Positions 51,906 to 60,236 of a stretch of DNA of 64,000 nucleotides are shown here, in pieces. Under the pieces are notes generated by a model. The model saw only the letters and a list, made by a program, of their open reading frames with translations. It was not told where the DNA came from and did not search any database. The DNA is from DATFYM01 sp035315065 (GTDB lineage: Bacteria > Acidobacteriota > Terriglobia > UBA7540). The translations under genes were made by a program, and so were the position numbers. The stretch covers positions 1 through 64,000 of the forward strand of contig DATFYM010000082.1 of NCBI GenBank assembly GCA_035315065.1, written 5' to 3'. The first letter of the stretch is position 1; the number at the start of each line of letters is the position of its first letter.

Positions 51906-52149
51906 GTTTGACCTGGGACCATGGTGTTGTTTTGCCTTCGCGGACCTGTTTGATGGCGTGTCGCGCCTTCTTCGCTTCCTCGGGCGTCAAGGTATCGTCG
52001 GGCTCATCGGCTACGGGGCGTCTGGTAAAGATGGTTACCATTCCCGGCGAGACCTTGAACTCCACCTGGTCGCCAGGCCTGAAGCCAGCACGGCGACGCA
52101 GTTCATCCGGTACGATGAGCGGTGTTTTGCTTTTTACGGTAGCGGTCAT
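51889..52149 (-). CDS. AbrB/MazE-type antitoxin
   Basis: 86-aa protein with the swapped-hairpin DNA-binding fold: VKSKTPLIVPDELRRRAGFRPGDQVEFKVSPGMVTIF, then a helical tail (LTPEEAKKARHAIKQVREGKTTPWSQVKHELGL) for toxin binding. It overlaps the RelE gene by 17 bases and has its own consensus promoter with a potential operator. Confidence 0.8.
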   Translation of the reverse strand: MTATVKSKTPLIVPDELRRRAGFRPGDQVEFKVSPGMVTIFTRRPVADEPDDTLTPEEAKKARHAIKQVREGKTTPWSQVKHELGL

Positions 52150-52158
52150 ATCGCTTTC

Positions 52159-52187
52159 AGTGTAAGCGCATATGCTTAATCTGTCAA
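52159..52187 (-). promoter_or_regulatory. Consensus promoter of the AbrB-RelE module, near-leaderless
   Basis: On the minus strand TTGACA (52187-52182), 17 bases, TACACT (52164-52159); the ATG begins 9 bases further on. A partial inverted repeat TAAGC-N6-GCTTA (52163-52178) lies in the spacer and could be the antitoxin operator. Confidence 0.6.
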
Positions 52188-52266
52188 AATTGCGCCGGCA
52201 TTACACGGTATTGCAAGGTATGGGATAGCGCTCCGCAACGGCACGCGGATTAAGTGTGACACCCAA

Positions 52267-54237
52267 CTAACTCAATCCCAACCGCTTCGACACCAGATTC
52301 TCCACCCCTTGGGCAATCACCAGCGACTGCGGCACGGTGCCCAAGGCCGGGAAGTGGAACGACTCTCCACGATAGCTCACGGTGCCGGTGGTGAAGTCAA
52401 TCTGCACCTCATCGCCAGGGATGATGGTGCGCTCCGTCTTAAGACGATCGGCAAAGTGCTCGCGCAGGCGCTTGATCAGCGCCGGAATCTCCATGCAGAG
52501 GAATCCATTGTTGAAGGCGTTGCGCAGGTAGGTTTGCGAGAAGCTGCCAGCGATGACCAGCGGGATGCCCTTGGCGGCGAGCGCGGTGACGGCTTGCTCG
52601 CGGCTGGAGCCGGTACCGAAATTGAACCCGCCCACCACCACGTCGCCCGCCCGCGCCAAGCCCGCAAACTGCGGGTCGTAGTTCCCCATAACTACCTCGG
52701 CCATCATCTCGCGCGTCATGTCGTCGCGATAGGTATAGTCCTTGCCGTAGATGCCGTCAGTGTTGAGGTTGTCCGGCGGCAGGAAAACCAGGCGCCCGCG
52801 CAGTTCGCGGGGAAAGCCGGGGAGGATCTCCACGGTCTCGACCGGGCTCTCCAAGCCCAATGGGCCCACGGGGCTCACGGGTGCTATCAGTTCCGTATAG
52901 TGCCGGGAGGGTGTTCCCGCTGCGGTCCGGTTCGGTCCACAGATGTAGCCGGCAACGGCCGATGCTGCCACCACGGCGGGGCTGGCGAGATAACACTGAG
53001 CGTCGCGCGAGCCCATGCGCCCTTTGAAGTTGCGGTTGGTGGCTGAGATGCCGACCTCGCCCGGTTCGAGCAGCCCCGTCCCCAGACCAATGCACGGACC
53101 GCAGCCCGCCGGCAGGGTTATCGCGCCTGCATTGAGCAGCGTTTGCCAGATACCGCGCTGCTCGGCTCGCTCTTGGACGGCGCGACTAGCCGGAGCAAGG
53201 TAAAGCTTCACCGCGGGCGCGACGTGCTTACCGGCCAGCACCTGCGCTGCCGCTGCCAGGTCTTCCAGACGTGAGTTGACGCAGGAAACCAGATAAGCCT
53301 TGTGAATCGCCACGCGCTTGGGCTCGATTTCGGCCAGCGAAGTCATGGCCTGAACCGTATCGGGTCCGGAAACATGGGGAGTCACTTCGCTGAGATCCAG
53401 CACGATGCGCGCCGAATAGTGTGCGTCCGGGTCGGGCGCGGGAGGGTTTACTGCCCACGCCGCCAGATCCCCGTCGCGAATCCGCTCGACACCCTGCGCC
53501 TTCATTTCGGCTTGACGCTCGCTTAGATAAGCAAGCGTCCTATCGTCAGCCGGGAACCAGCCCACCAGCGTGCCCCATTCGGTGGTCATGTTCGAGATAC
53601 TCAGCCGTTCGTCCATGGTCAGGGTGGCGACACCGGGGCCGCTGAACTCCACGGCGGCGTTGAGCACTTCGTCGTGGTTATAGAGGCCGCAGAGGCTGAT
53701 GATGACGTCTTTGCCCGTCGAGCCCCGTGGTAGCTTCCCTTCGAGCACTACCTGGATGCTGCGTGGGATCTGCCACCAGAACTCCCCCGTGGCCCAGATG
53801 GCGGCGGCATCCGTGCGCACCACCGGCGTGCCAATCGCTCCCAGCGCGCCGTACATGTTGGAGTGCGAGTCCGAAGCCACCACGAACGAGCCCGGCGCGA
53901 CGTAGCCCTTCTCCACCATGATCTGATGGCCGATGCCCGTGCCGGCTGGGTAGAAGTCCACGCCTTGCTCGCGCGCAAAAGTCTCGATTCCGCGGTACTT
54001 TTTAAGATTGTCCTCCGACTGGTTCTGAATGTCGTGATCGAGCGCGAATACAGGCTGGCGGGGGTCCCGGATGCGCGTCGCCCCGATGGCCTTGAACTTC
54101 TTCATCACCGGCGACGTGTTGTCGTGGGTCATCACGTGCCGCGGCCGGATGGAAACAAAGTCACCGGTTCGCAAAAGGCGCTTGGGACCCTCCGCCATAT
54201 GGGCTTGGGCGATCTTTTCGACGATGGTCTGCCCCAT
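52267..54237 (-). CDS. Aconitase-family hydratase
   Basis: 656-aa aconitase-fold enzyme. Large subunit part: RPRHVMTHDNTSPVMKKF, GIGHQIMVEKGYVAPG, SDSHSNMYGALGAIGTPV; cluster cysteines in SCVNSRLEDL and GCGPCIGLG. Small subunit part: VVGGFNFGTGSSREQAVTAL and FSQTYLRNAFNNGFLC. It is shorter than AcnA (about 890 aa) and of the size of homoaconitase/isopropylmalate-isomerase-type fusions. It would isomerise citrate or a related tricarboxylic acid via a cis-aconitate intermediate. ATG 54237 lies two bases after the MmgE/PrpD stop, so the two are coupled. Confidence 0.9.
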   Translation of the reverse strand: MGQTIVEKIAQAHMAEGPKRLLRTGDFVSIRPRHVMTHDNTSPVMKKFKAIGATRIRDPRQPVFALDHDIQNQSEDNLKKYRGIETFAREQGVDFYPAGTGIGHQIMVEKGYVAPGSFVVASDSHSNMYGALGAIGTPVVRTDAAAIWATGEFWWQIPRSIQVVLEGKLPRGSTGKDVIISLCGLYNHDEVLNAAVEFSGPGVATLTMDERLSISNMTTEWGTLVGWFPADDRTLAYLSERQAEMKAQGVERIRDGDLAAWAVNPPAPDPDAHYSARIVLDLSEVTPHVSGPDTVQAMTSLAEIEPKRVAIHKAYLVSCVNSRLEDLAAAAQVLAGKHVAPAVKLYLAPASRAVQERAEQRGIWQTLLNAGAITLPAGCGPCIGLGTGLLEPGEVGISATNRNFKGRMGSRDAQCYLASPAVVAASAVAGYICGPNRTAAGTPSRHYTELIAPVSPVGPLGLESPVETVEILPGFPRELRGRLVFLPPDNLNTDGIYGKDYTYRDDMTREMMAEVVMGNYDPQFAGLARAGDVVVGGFNFGTGSSREQAVTALAAKGIPLVIAGSFSQTYLRNAFNNGFLCMEIPALIKRLREHFADRLKTERTIIPGDEVQIDFTTGTVSYRGESFHFPALGTVPQSLVIAQGVENLVSKRLGLS

Positions 54238-54239
54238 GG

Positions 54240-55622
54240 TCAAGCTCCTCTGTTCGCCTTGAGCAACTGCATCAGCGCGCTCACCGAATCCAACCTCTCG
54301 AGATTCCACACCGCGTCGATGGCTCTGCGGCGCGCCGCAGGGGAAAGTACCGGCTCTGCCAATGCCTCGAACTTCTCTTCCACTTCACGGTCGGTGAGGG
54401 GATTGCGCGGATCGCCCTTGGGATAATCCAACTGCCGTGTGAGTTCGCGACTGTCTGTGGTGCGAATGGTAACGATCACGCGCTGAAGCGCTGGGAACAC
54501 CTTCTCGATCTCCGGGTCGGCCACAACTTCGACCTTATTGAGTTGGGCGCGGATAGCCGAGTCCATAATCTTCTCGGGCGTGAATTGGAGCGGCGTGACT
54601 TGCCGATCCACCAGCGCCGCGGCAATGACGTAGGGCAGCGAGTGGTCGGCCGTCTCTTTGCTGCGCGGGTCGTACTTGCTGGGATCGGCGAGGATGTCGG
54701 CGGCGCGCGCCAGAGAGCGGAGCTGAATCTTCTCCACGTAGTCCGGTTGTAGGTCGTACTGCTTCACCAAATCCAGCACGGCCGAAATCGGAGTGTGGGT
54801 CAGAGCCTCGGTCGGGAAGGCTTTCATGCCGCATTGTGTGATGCGCCAAGACTGACCCAGTCCGTCGGTCAGAAGGTTTAGCTTCCATTCGGGGCCGAAG
54901 CAGTGGGCCAGCCCCTCCTTGCCGTCCAACACGTGCTCGGGGCCCGTGTAGCCTTTTTCCGCCAGCAGCGCGGCGAAGACGCCGCTTTGGGTGGCCATCG
55001 GGTCCACTGTGTTCTTCATCATGGTGAGCTTGCCCGCGGTCACCGCACCAAGCGTGGCGTGGCGGCTGGCCGAGATGCCGATGGCGTGCTGGATTTGCGC
55101 CCAACCCAGATGAAGCGCGCGCCCGGCGACGATGGGCGAGACGAAAGCCGTCAGCGTGGCGTGATGCCAGCCACGCTCCCGGATGCCGGGAAAGGCGGCT
55201 TCGCAAAACCGCATCTCAAACTCGTGACCCAGCACCAAGCCGACGATCAGCTCGCGCCCATCACTCTGCGCACGCTCGCAGCAGGCCAGAGCGGCCGGGA
55301 AGAGGTCTGAGGGATGCGACGGGTCCTGCTTCCAATAAATGTCGTTGTAGTCCATCACGCGGATCATGAGCGCGTTGGCGAGGGAGGCCGAGACGGGATC
55401 CATCCGGCCGCCGGACCCGATCACCGTCGCCGGCCCTGGACCGGCGATTTCCTTTAGCACCCCGAGCGCGATGCGCACGTCGTGCTGGCGATAGCCTCCC
55501 AGCGCGCACCCCAGCGAGTCGAGCAGAAAGCGCTTGGCTTGGTAGACGGCTTCAGGGGAAAGGTGTTCGAACGTCAGGTCGGCTGCCCACTGGGCCATTT
55601 TGGAAGTGATGGTTGGAGGCAT
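54240..55622 (-). CDS. MmgE/PrpD-family protein
   Basis: 460-aa protein of the MmgE/PrpD family, which includes 2-methylcitrate dehydratase and cis-aconitate decarboxylase. Characteristic parts are FLLDSLGCALGGYRQHD, MIRVMDYNDIYW, HPSDLFPAALACCE and GERGWHHATLTAF-like GIRERGWHHATLTAFVSPIV. The neighbouring aconitase and citrate lyase support a tricarboxylic acid substrate (inference). First gene of the pair with the aconitase; separated from the HD protein by a GGGAGTA hairpin. Confidence 0.88.
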   Translation of the reverse strand: MPPTITSKMAQWAADLTFEHLSPEAVYQAKRFLLDSLGCALGGYRQHDVRIALGVLKEIAGPGPATVIGSGGRMDPVSASLANALMIRVMDYNDIYWKQDPSHPSDLFPAALACCERAQSDGRELIVGLVLGHEFEMRFCEAAFPGIRERGWHHATLTAFVSPIVAGRALHLGWAQIQHAIGISASRHATLGAVTAGKLTMMKNTVDPMATQSGVFAALLAEKGYTGPEHVLDGKEGLAHCFGPEWKLNLLTDGLGQSWRITQCGMKAFPTEALTHTPISAVLDLVKQYDLQPDYVEKIQLRSLARAADILADPSKYDPRSKETADHSLPYVIAAALVDRQVTPLQFTPEKIMDSAIRAQLNKVEVVADPEIEKVFPALQRVIVTIRTTDSRELTRQLDYPKGDPRNPLTDREVEEKFEALAEPVLSPAARRRAIDAVWNLERLDSVSALMQLLKANRGA

Positions 55623-55629
55623 ATTTTGA

Positions 55630-55741
55630 AGGGAGTAGGGAGTAGGGAGTCGGGAGTAGGGAAAAACGTTCCCTATTCGCGACTGCCTATTCCCGACTCC
55701 TCACTCCCTGTTCGCCACTCCCTATTCACTACTCCCTATTT
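55630..55741. repeat. Intergenic hairpin, GGGAGTA family (second copy)
   Basis: Left arm 55630-55662 (GGGAGTAGGGAGTAGGGAG) and right arm 55669-55741 (TTCCCTATTCGCGACTGCC, CACTCCCTATTCACTAC). Same unit family as at 45181-45703. It supplies the stop of the HD protein gene. Confidence 0.85.
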
Positions 55742-56281
55742 CCCCTTGAACGGCAGGTAACTCATAAAGTCGGCGTGATGCACGATGGTCGCTTCCGTGC
55801 TGCGCTTGACCAGGTCCCCCTCGGCAGCGTGAGCCGCGATGATGTGGCAGACCCGGTCAGGTACGCCGCACTCCATGGCCAAGGCGACGCCGGTGAAGGG
55901 ATGGCGCAGGAATTCGCCGCGCTCACTTTGCCGAGTCTTGCCGTCCACGTTCTCATATTCCAGGAGCTTGCCCACATCGGCCAGGATGGCGCCAGCGATC
56001 ACGATGTCCATGTCGATAGCCAGCGAGCGACCCATGAATTCGCGCATCGATTCGGCCGCCCGGCGCGCAATGTGCACCACGCAGCGCTTATGTTCCATGA
56101 AGGTGGCTGGGCAATCGGGGATGAGCAGGGTGAAGGGAATGCGATTCAAGTCTTCCGGCTTCAGGGGGCTCAACTCGAAGGCCCGGACCCACGTCCGCGT
56201 GACTCGCTCGCGAAGCTCCGAGTCTCCAATCCACTCGAGCTCGGGCCAGAGTTGTCTTACGGCCTCGTACACAGAACTCAC
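55736..56281 (-). CDS. HD-domain-like phosphohydrolase
   Basis: 181-aa helical protein resembling HD-domain phosphohydrolases (EHKRCVVHIARRAAESM, then IVIAGAILADVGKLLEYEN, HPFTGVALAMECGVPDRVCHII). The doublet that is normally HD reads AD in LADVGK, so one metal ligand is missing and the activity may be altered. The stop lies in the GGGAGTA repeat. Associated with the acid-metabolism genes, role unknown. Confidence 0.65.
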   Translation of the reverse strand: MSSVYEAVRQLWPELEWIGDSELRERVTRTWVRAFELSPLKPEDLNRIPFTLLIPDCPATFMEHKRCVVHIARRAAESMREFMGRSLAIDMDIVIAGAILADVGKLLEYENVDGKTRQSERGEFLRHPFTGVALAMECGVPDRVCHIIAAHAAEGDLVKRSTEATIVHHADFMSYLPFKGK

Positions 56282-56365
56282 CTCACGCCAACGGGAGTCG
56301 CGGGCAGTGTCCTGACTTCCGACGTAGCGCCCGGCTTTCGGCGACCGTGTGTCACGGCCAGAGGT

Positions 56366-56620
56366 CTACAGGTGCGAGAGGCACTCTTTACTGCACGTAA
56401 GCGTCGGACCATTGACCAGCGAGCAGGACTTGATGTCGGTCACCGCCAAGCTGCCGAACTCTGGCTCCCGCTGGTCGGCGAGAACCCTGGCTCGTCGCTT
56501 CAGCTCCGGACACCTCACGGAGCGTTTCCTCAGGCCTGGGCCCCACTGCCAAATGGCATAGGCCACGATGGCCCAGAACACCAACCCTCCCACTACTGCA
56601 AGCACCAGAGTAGTAGTCAT
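56366..56620 (-). CDS. Small single-span membrane protein with Cys motif
   Basis: 84-aa protein: one N-terminal membrane helix (TLVLAVVGGLVFWAIVAYAIW), then a basic cytoplasmic tail with three cysteines spaced out (CPEL, KSCSLVN, TCSKECL). AGGAGG just upstream supports the ATG. Not recognised; the cysteines could bind metal. Confidence 0.55.
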   Translation of the reverse strand: MTTTLVLAVVGGLVFWAIVAYAIWQWGPGLRKRSVRCPELKRRARVLADQREPEFGSLAVTDIKSCSLVNGPTLTCSKECLSHL

Positions 56621-56849
56621 TGGAAGGCCCTCCTTTCGCGAGGGTTTGGGCTAATCGCCCGGAAACACACCCCTGTTCTTTGTACTTCAAACCTCCAGCA
56701 TTAGACGTGACAGGACTCACAGGCAGGCGTGACATAGGTCACTCGCTCCGGGGAGATGCAGCTTGTGACTGAAAGCAGGCGCCGTACTTAAACGGAATGC
56801 TGTACGTGCGAAACGAGGCGACGCTGGGATGCTTCCGCTGAGTGAGAAC

Positions 56850-56988
56850 TCAGAAGGTGCGAAAAAATGAAGAGTTTCTCGCAAGGCCGCCAAGGAGCGA
56901 AGAGTCGCGAAGAATAAACTCGTTGTATGCTTTGCGAACTTTGCGCCTTGGCGAGAAACTTTTTTGCTTTTCCAATTTCTTCACACCT
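56850..56988. repeat. Intergenic hairpin, TTTCTCGCAAGGC units
   Basis: Inner arms: GAGTTTCTCGCAAGGCC (56872-56912) and TTGCGCCTTGGCGAGAAAC (56931-56968). Outer arms CTCAGAAGGTG (56850-56860) and CACCTTCTCAG (56985-56995 region). The rest of the 370-base gap (56621-56849) has nothing recognisable. Confidence 0.7.
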
Positions 56989-56990
56989 TC

Positions 56991-57383
56991 TCAGGCGGAG
57001 GGCGAATCAGCCCGGCGCCCGGCAAGCAGCAGGCCGATCCAGCAGCTCACCGGCCAGGTGAGCAGCCAAGACAACCAGTACCAGTGCGGCCAGCCCTTGC
57101 TCCAGTTAGGAATAATCGCGCCGATGCCCATCACTTCCCCGATGATGAAGAACCAGAGGACATGCCGTGCGGCGCGGCTCGGAGCAAAGCGGCCGCAGAG
57201 CCAGGCGCAAAGGATCGAGATAACGACGAAGAGCGCCGTGCTCGCGATGAGAGCCGTGTCGGAGGGGACACGGCCTTTGACGAAATCGCCCGGAAATAGG
57301 CGTGAGAGCAACGGGTCCGTCGCCACGACAAGAACGATCGAGAGCAGGTAGCTGCCGACGACGACGGCGATGGACTTGAGCAC
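56991..57383 (-). CDS. Four-helix membrane protein, hypothetical
   Basis: 130-aa protein with about four membrane helices (SIAVVVGSYLLSIVLVVA, STALFVVISILCAWLC, VLWFFIIGEVMGIGAII, WLSWLLTWPVSCWIGLLLA). GTG 57383 is used because GGAGGTG lies about seven bases upstream. Function unknown. Confidence 0.65.
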   Translation of the reverse strand: MLKSIAVVVGSYLLSIVLVVATDPLLSRLFPGDFVKGRVPSDTALIASTALFVVISILCAWLCGRFAPSRAARHVLWFFIIGEVMGIGAIIPNWSKGWPHWYWLSWLLTWPVSCWIGLLLAGRRADSPSA

Positions 57384-57438
57384 CAGTTACACCTCCATGT
57401 AGGGCATGAGACTCAAAAGAAGCAGGCTAACATAATAC

Positions 57439-58665
57439 TTAGGCCTTCAGACCTTCGGTCTTCAGTTCCCATTGTTCGCCGGCTTTCATCATTTCGTCCC
57501 AGGTCACCTCACTGCCCTTATAGGCAGCCGTGCGTCCCAGGATGGTGGTGAGATTGCTCCGCACGCTCGGGGCGACCGTGCTGTTGGAAAAATCCCCCTT
57601 GACGACGCTTTCATAGAATGTGGCGATATTCCGGACAGCCCCGTCTCGATAAAGGGTGGGGCACTTTCCTCCAGCGTAGGGTGATCTCCCCCGGATGTTC
57701 ACTTCACCCTGATAGTGGGTTTCAATGTCTCCCGTGGTTCCGTACATCCGGCACAGGATGTCGTCGTAGCCAGCTCCGAACTGCTTGGAACAGAAGCTCA
57801 CCAGCACATCATCGGGAAAGGCAAAGACCACCGAGAAATGATCCCAGCAAGTACCCTCGGTGCGTGAATTCAGCCCGCCGCTGCCATTGGCGCGGAGGGG
57901 ATGGTGATCGAGAATCCAGGTCGCAACGTCAATGGAGTGGATGTTTTGTTCAGTGATGACATCCCCGGAAAGCACACGGTCCACGCCCCAGGCTCGCAAC
58001 CGACCCTCAGGATCTTGAGGATGAAGGCGAAGATACTCAGTTTGCCAGGTCCAGGGCGAGTCGGCGAAGTAGGACGCCTCGCCGCAAATAAACCGGCCGA
58101 TGTCGCCTCCCTGAGCGCGTTTCACCGCCTCTTGATAGAGCGGTTCGGTGCGGGTCTGAAAATCCACCAGAAAGCATCGCTGGTTGGCGGCAGCTTTTTC
58201 ACCACTGGTGGCGATGCTCTGACACCCCGGAACATCAACCGCGATGGGCTTGGCAGTGTAGACGTGCGCGCCCGTGTCCACGGCCGCGGCCGCCTGCTCG
58301 GGATGGAAATAGGGCGGGCTCTCAATCACCACCGCGTCTACCTTACTATCGAGGACTTTCTTGTAGCAGGAAAGGCCGGTGTAACGACGCGCGGGGTCTA
58401 CTCGGAATTTCTCACCGAACGCATCCACTTTGTCCTGGAAGTAGTCCGCTGCGGCCACCACCTGGTAACCTCCATGTTGAAGGAACAGGTCGGTGATCCA
58501 GGTACCCCGGCTACCGCAGCCAATCACCCCAATCGCGATCTTCGAGTTGACCTGGGAGCCCGAAACCAGTCCGGGTCGCATGAGCGTCAATGAAAATGCG
58601 GCTGCACTGCTTTCCGCCAGGAACTGGCGGCGACTTAAGCCGTTGTTTGACTCCCGGTATTCCAC
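57439..58665 (-). CDS. Gfo/Idh/MocA oxidoreductase, Tat-exported
   Basis: 408-aa NAD(P)-binding sugar oxidoreductase. N-terminal SRRQFLAES is a twin-arginine leader; the Rossmann motif is GVIGCGSRGTW, and the lysine motif reads YTAKPIAVD (usual EKP has A for E). The C-terminal beta domain ends near 400. Such exported enzymes oxidise or isomerise sugars in the periplasm. It is followed by a paralogue and an isomerase-like protein. Confidence 0.85.
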   Translation of the reverse strand: MEYRESNNGLSRRQFLAESSAAAFSLTLMRPGLVSGSQVNSKIAIGVIGCGSRGTWITDLFLQHGGYQVVAAADYFQDKVDAFGEKFRVDPARRYTGLSCYKKVLDSKVDAVVIESPPYFHPEQAAAAVDTGAHVYTAKPIAVDVPGCQSIATSGEKAAANQRCFLVDFQTRTEPLYQEAVKRAQGGDIGRFICGEASYFADSPWTWQTEYLRLHPQDPEGRLRAWGVDRVLSGDVITEQNIHSIDVATWILDHHPLRANGSGGLNSRTEGTCWDHFSVVFAFPDDVLVSFCSKQFGAGYDDILCRMYGTTGDIETHYQGEVNIRGRSPYAGGKCPTLYRDGAVRNIATFYESVVKGDFSNSTVAPSVRSNLTTILGRTAAYKGSEVTWDEMMKAGEQWELKTEGLKA

Positions 58666-58680
58666 TGGTCCCTCCCTAAA

Positions 58681-58759
58681 GCCATCAGCTCTCAGCCATC
58701 AGCTCTCAGCAAGAACCGGACTCTCCTGCTGAGAGCTGACCGCTGATAGCTGAAGGCTG
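58681..58759. repeat. Intergenic hairpin, CTCAGC/GCTGA units with AGAACCGGAC loop
   Basis: Left arm 58681-58710 (CATCAGCTCTCAGCCATC) and right arm 58727-58759 (GAGAGCTGACCGCTGATAG). The loop contains AAGAACCGGACT, like the element at 8846-8960. An unpaired CAATCGGCAATCCGCAATT arm follows. Confidence 0.85.
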
Positions 58760-58796
58760 TTTCCAATCGGCAATCCGCAATTCACTGGCGCGTCCC

Positions 58797-60137
58797 TCAA
58801 ACGAACGTGTAGTGGGCCGGTACAGCCACGGGCGGCACCTCCATCGCGAGCTTATAATCAAGGGCCTTCGGCTGAAGGTCTTGCTTCGAGGCCATGATCA
58901 TATCCCAAGTGACTTCCATGCCCGAGTAAGCCGCCTCCCGGCCCATGATGCAGGTCAGCGTGCTTTCGGCTACAGTCATCCCATCGTTGACGCATGGAAT
59001 GTCGCCGCGAATGCTGTTCACCAGGCGAACGTGCTCCTGGACATACGGATCCAGGCCCTTCGAGCCCAGGTCGATGCCATCGCTGCGCCCCTTGGAGCCG
59101 ACTATCGTGTTCCACACTTTTCGGTAGCAACCCTTGGGATACTGTCGGCAAGCGCTCCCGAGGTGAACGCCGTTGGGGTAAACGAAATCGGCCGTCAGGT
59201 GGTCGTAGATGTTTCCGTAGAGTTCCTCCCGAGGACGCCACGCCACACCGCCTGACGCTACCACGCTGACAGGATGAGCCCCCACAACCCAGTTGCAGAA
59301 ATCAATCGTGTGAATGTGTTGCTCCACCATCTGATCTCCACAAATCCACACGAAGGAGTACCAGTCTCGATGTTGCCACTCCATGTCGCCCCACGCCGGG
59401 TCACGATGGTCCACGGGCAAGACCGGTCCGCTGAGATAATTCGCGCTGAGGTCTACCACTTCTCCAATGGCACCATCATGGATCTTCTGAACGGTTTCGA
59501 TATACTCCCTTTGCGAACGACGCTGCGTACCGGCGACCACCGTCAACTTCCGCTCCTCGGCCATTTTCACCGCGGCGATGAACCGGCGCGCTCCAACCGG
59601 ATCGGTAGCGATGGGCTTTTCGGTGAAGACATGCTTCCCACCCTGAACGGCGGCCTCGAACTGCTCCGGTCGGTGGCCTGGGGGAGTGCACAACAAAACC
59701 ACGTCGACGTCGGACGCAATCACCTTCCTGTAGGCGTCGAAGCTGCTGAAGCAGTGGTCGGGATCGACGTTGACTCGCTTACGCACCGAGTCCACCAAGT
59801 CCGCCAAAGGCTTGCCCGTGAATTCGGCCGCGCGCTTCGGGCTTACGTCCATCAAAAACTTGGGATCACGCAAGTTGGCCAGGGACTTTTGGAGTTTGTC
59901 CTCAAATATGTCTCCCATACTCATGAGTTCTACGCTGGGATCAGCCGTCAGCAGGTCGATTGCTGCCTCAGTGCCGCGCCCACCACAGCCGACCAAACCG
60001 GCGCGCAGGCGCTCCTTTCCCGCGCCACGCACCAGTTCGGGCTTGATGATGGTAAATGCCGATGCCGCCGCTCCAGCACCTAACGACCGGCTAAGGAACG
60101 ATCGACGAGTGAGTACGGTAGGTTCGTCTTGCGTCAT
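58797..60137 (-). CDS. Gfo/Idh/MocA oxidoreductase, Tat-exported (second copy)
   Basis: 446-aa paralogue of the previous protein. Twin-arginine leader TRRSFLSRS, Rossmann motif GLVGCGGRGTEAA, and the intact lysine motif FTEKPIATDP. Longer central loop around residues 90-130. Probably acts with its neighbours in a periplasmic sugar pathway. The ATG lies in a CATAGGTCACC environment close to a GGAGGTG ribosome site. Confidence 0.87.
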   Translation of the reverse strand: MTQDEPTVLTRRSFLSRSLGAGAAASAFTIIKPELVRGAGKERLRAGLVGCGGRGTEAAIDLLTADPSVELMSMGDIFEDKLQKSLANLRDPKFLMDVSPKRAAEFTGKPLADLVDSVRKRVNVDPDHCFSSFDAYRKVIASDVDVVLLCTPPGHRPEQFEAAVQGGKHVFTEKPIATDPVGARRFIAAVKMAEERKLTVVAGTQRRSQREYIETVQKIHDGAIGEVVDLSANYLSGPVLPVDHRDPAWGDMEWQHRDWYSFVWICGDQMVEQHIHTIDFCNWVVGAHPVSVVASGGVAWRPREELYGNIYDHLTADFVYPNGVHLGSACRQYPKGCYRKVWNTIVGSKGRSDGIDLGSKGLDPYVQEHVRLVNSIRGDIPCVNDGMTVAESTLTCIMGREAAYSGMEVTWDMIMASKQDLQPKALDYKLAMEVPPVAVPAHYTFV

Positions 60138-60150
60138 AGGTCACCTCCAA

Positions 60151-60236
60151 GTAGGGAATAGGGAACAGGGAATAGTGAACAGGAAACAGTAACTCCCGAG
60201 TGCTGAGTCCCTGTTCCCTATTCACTGTTCCCTGAC
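60151..60236. repeat. Intergenic hairpin, GGGAACAGGGAATA units
   Basis: Left arm 60151-60190 (GTAGGGAATAGGGAACAGGG) and right arm 60207-60236 (CCCTGTTCCCTATTCACTG). The right arm encodes the C-terminal ESGNSE and stop of the isomerase-like gene. Confidence 0.85.
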
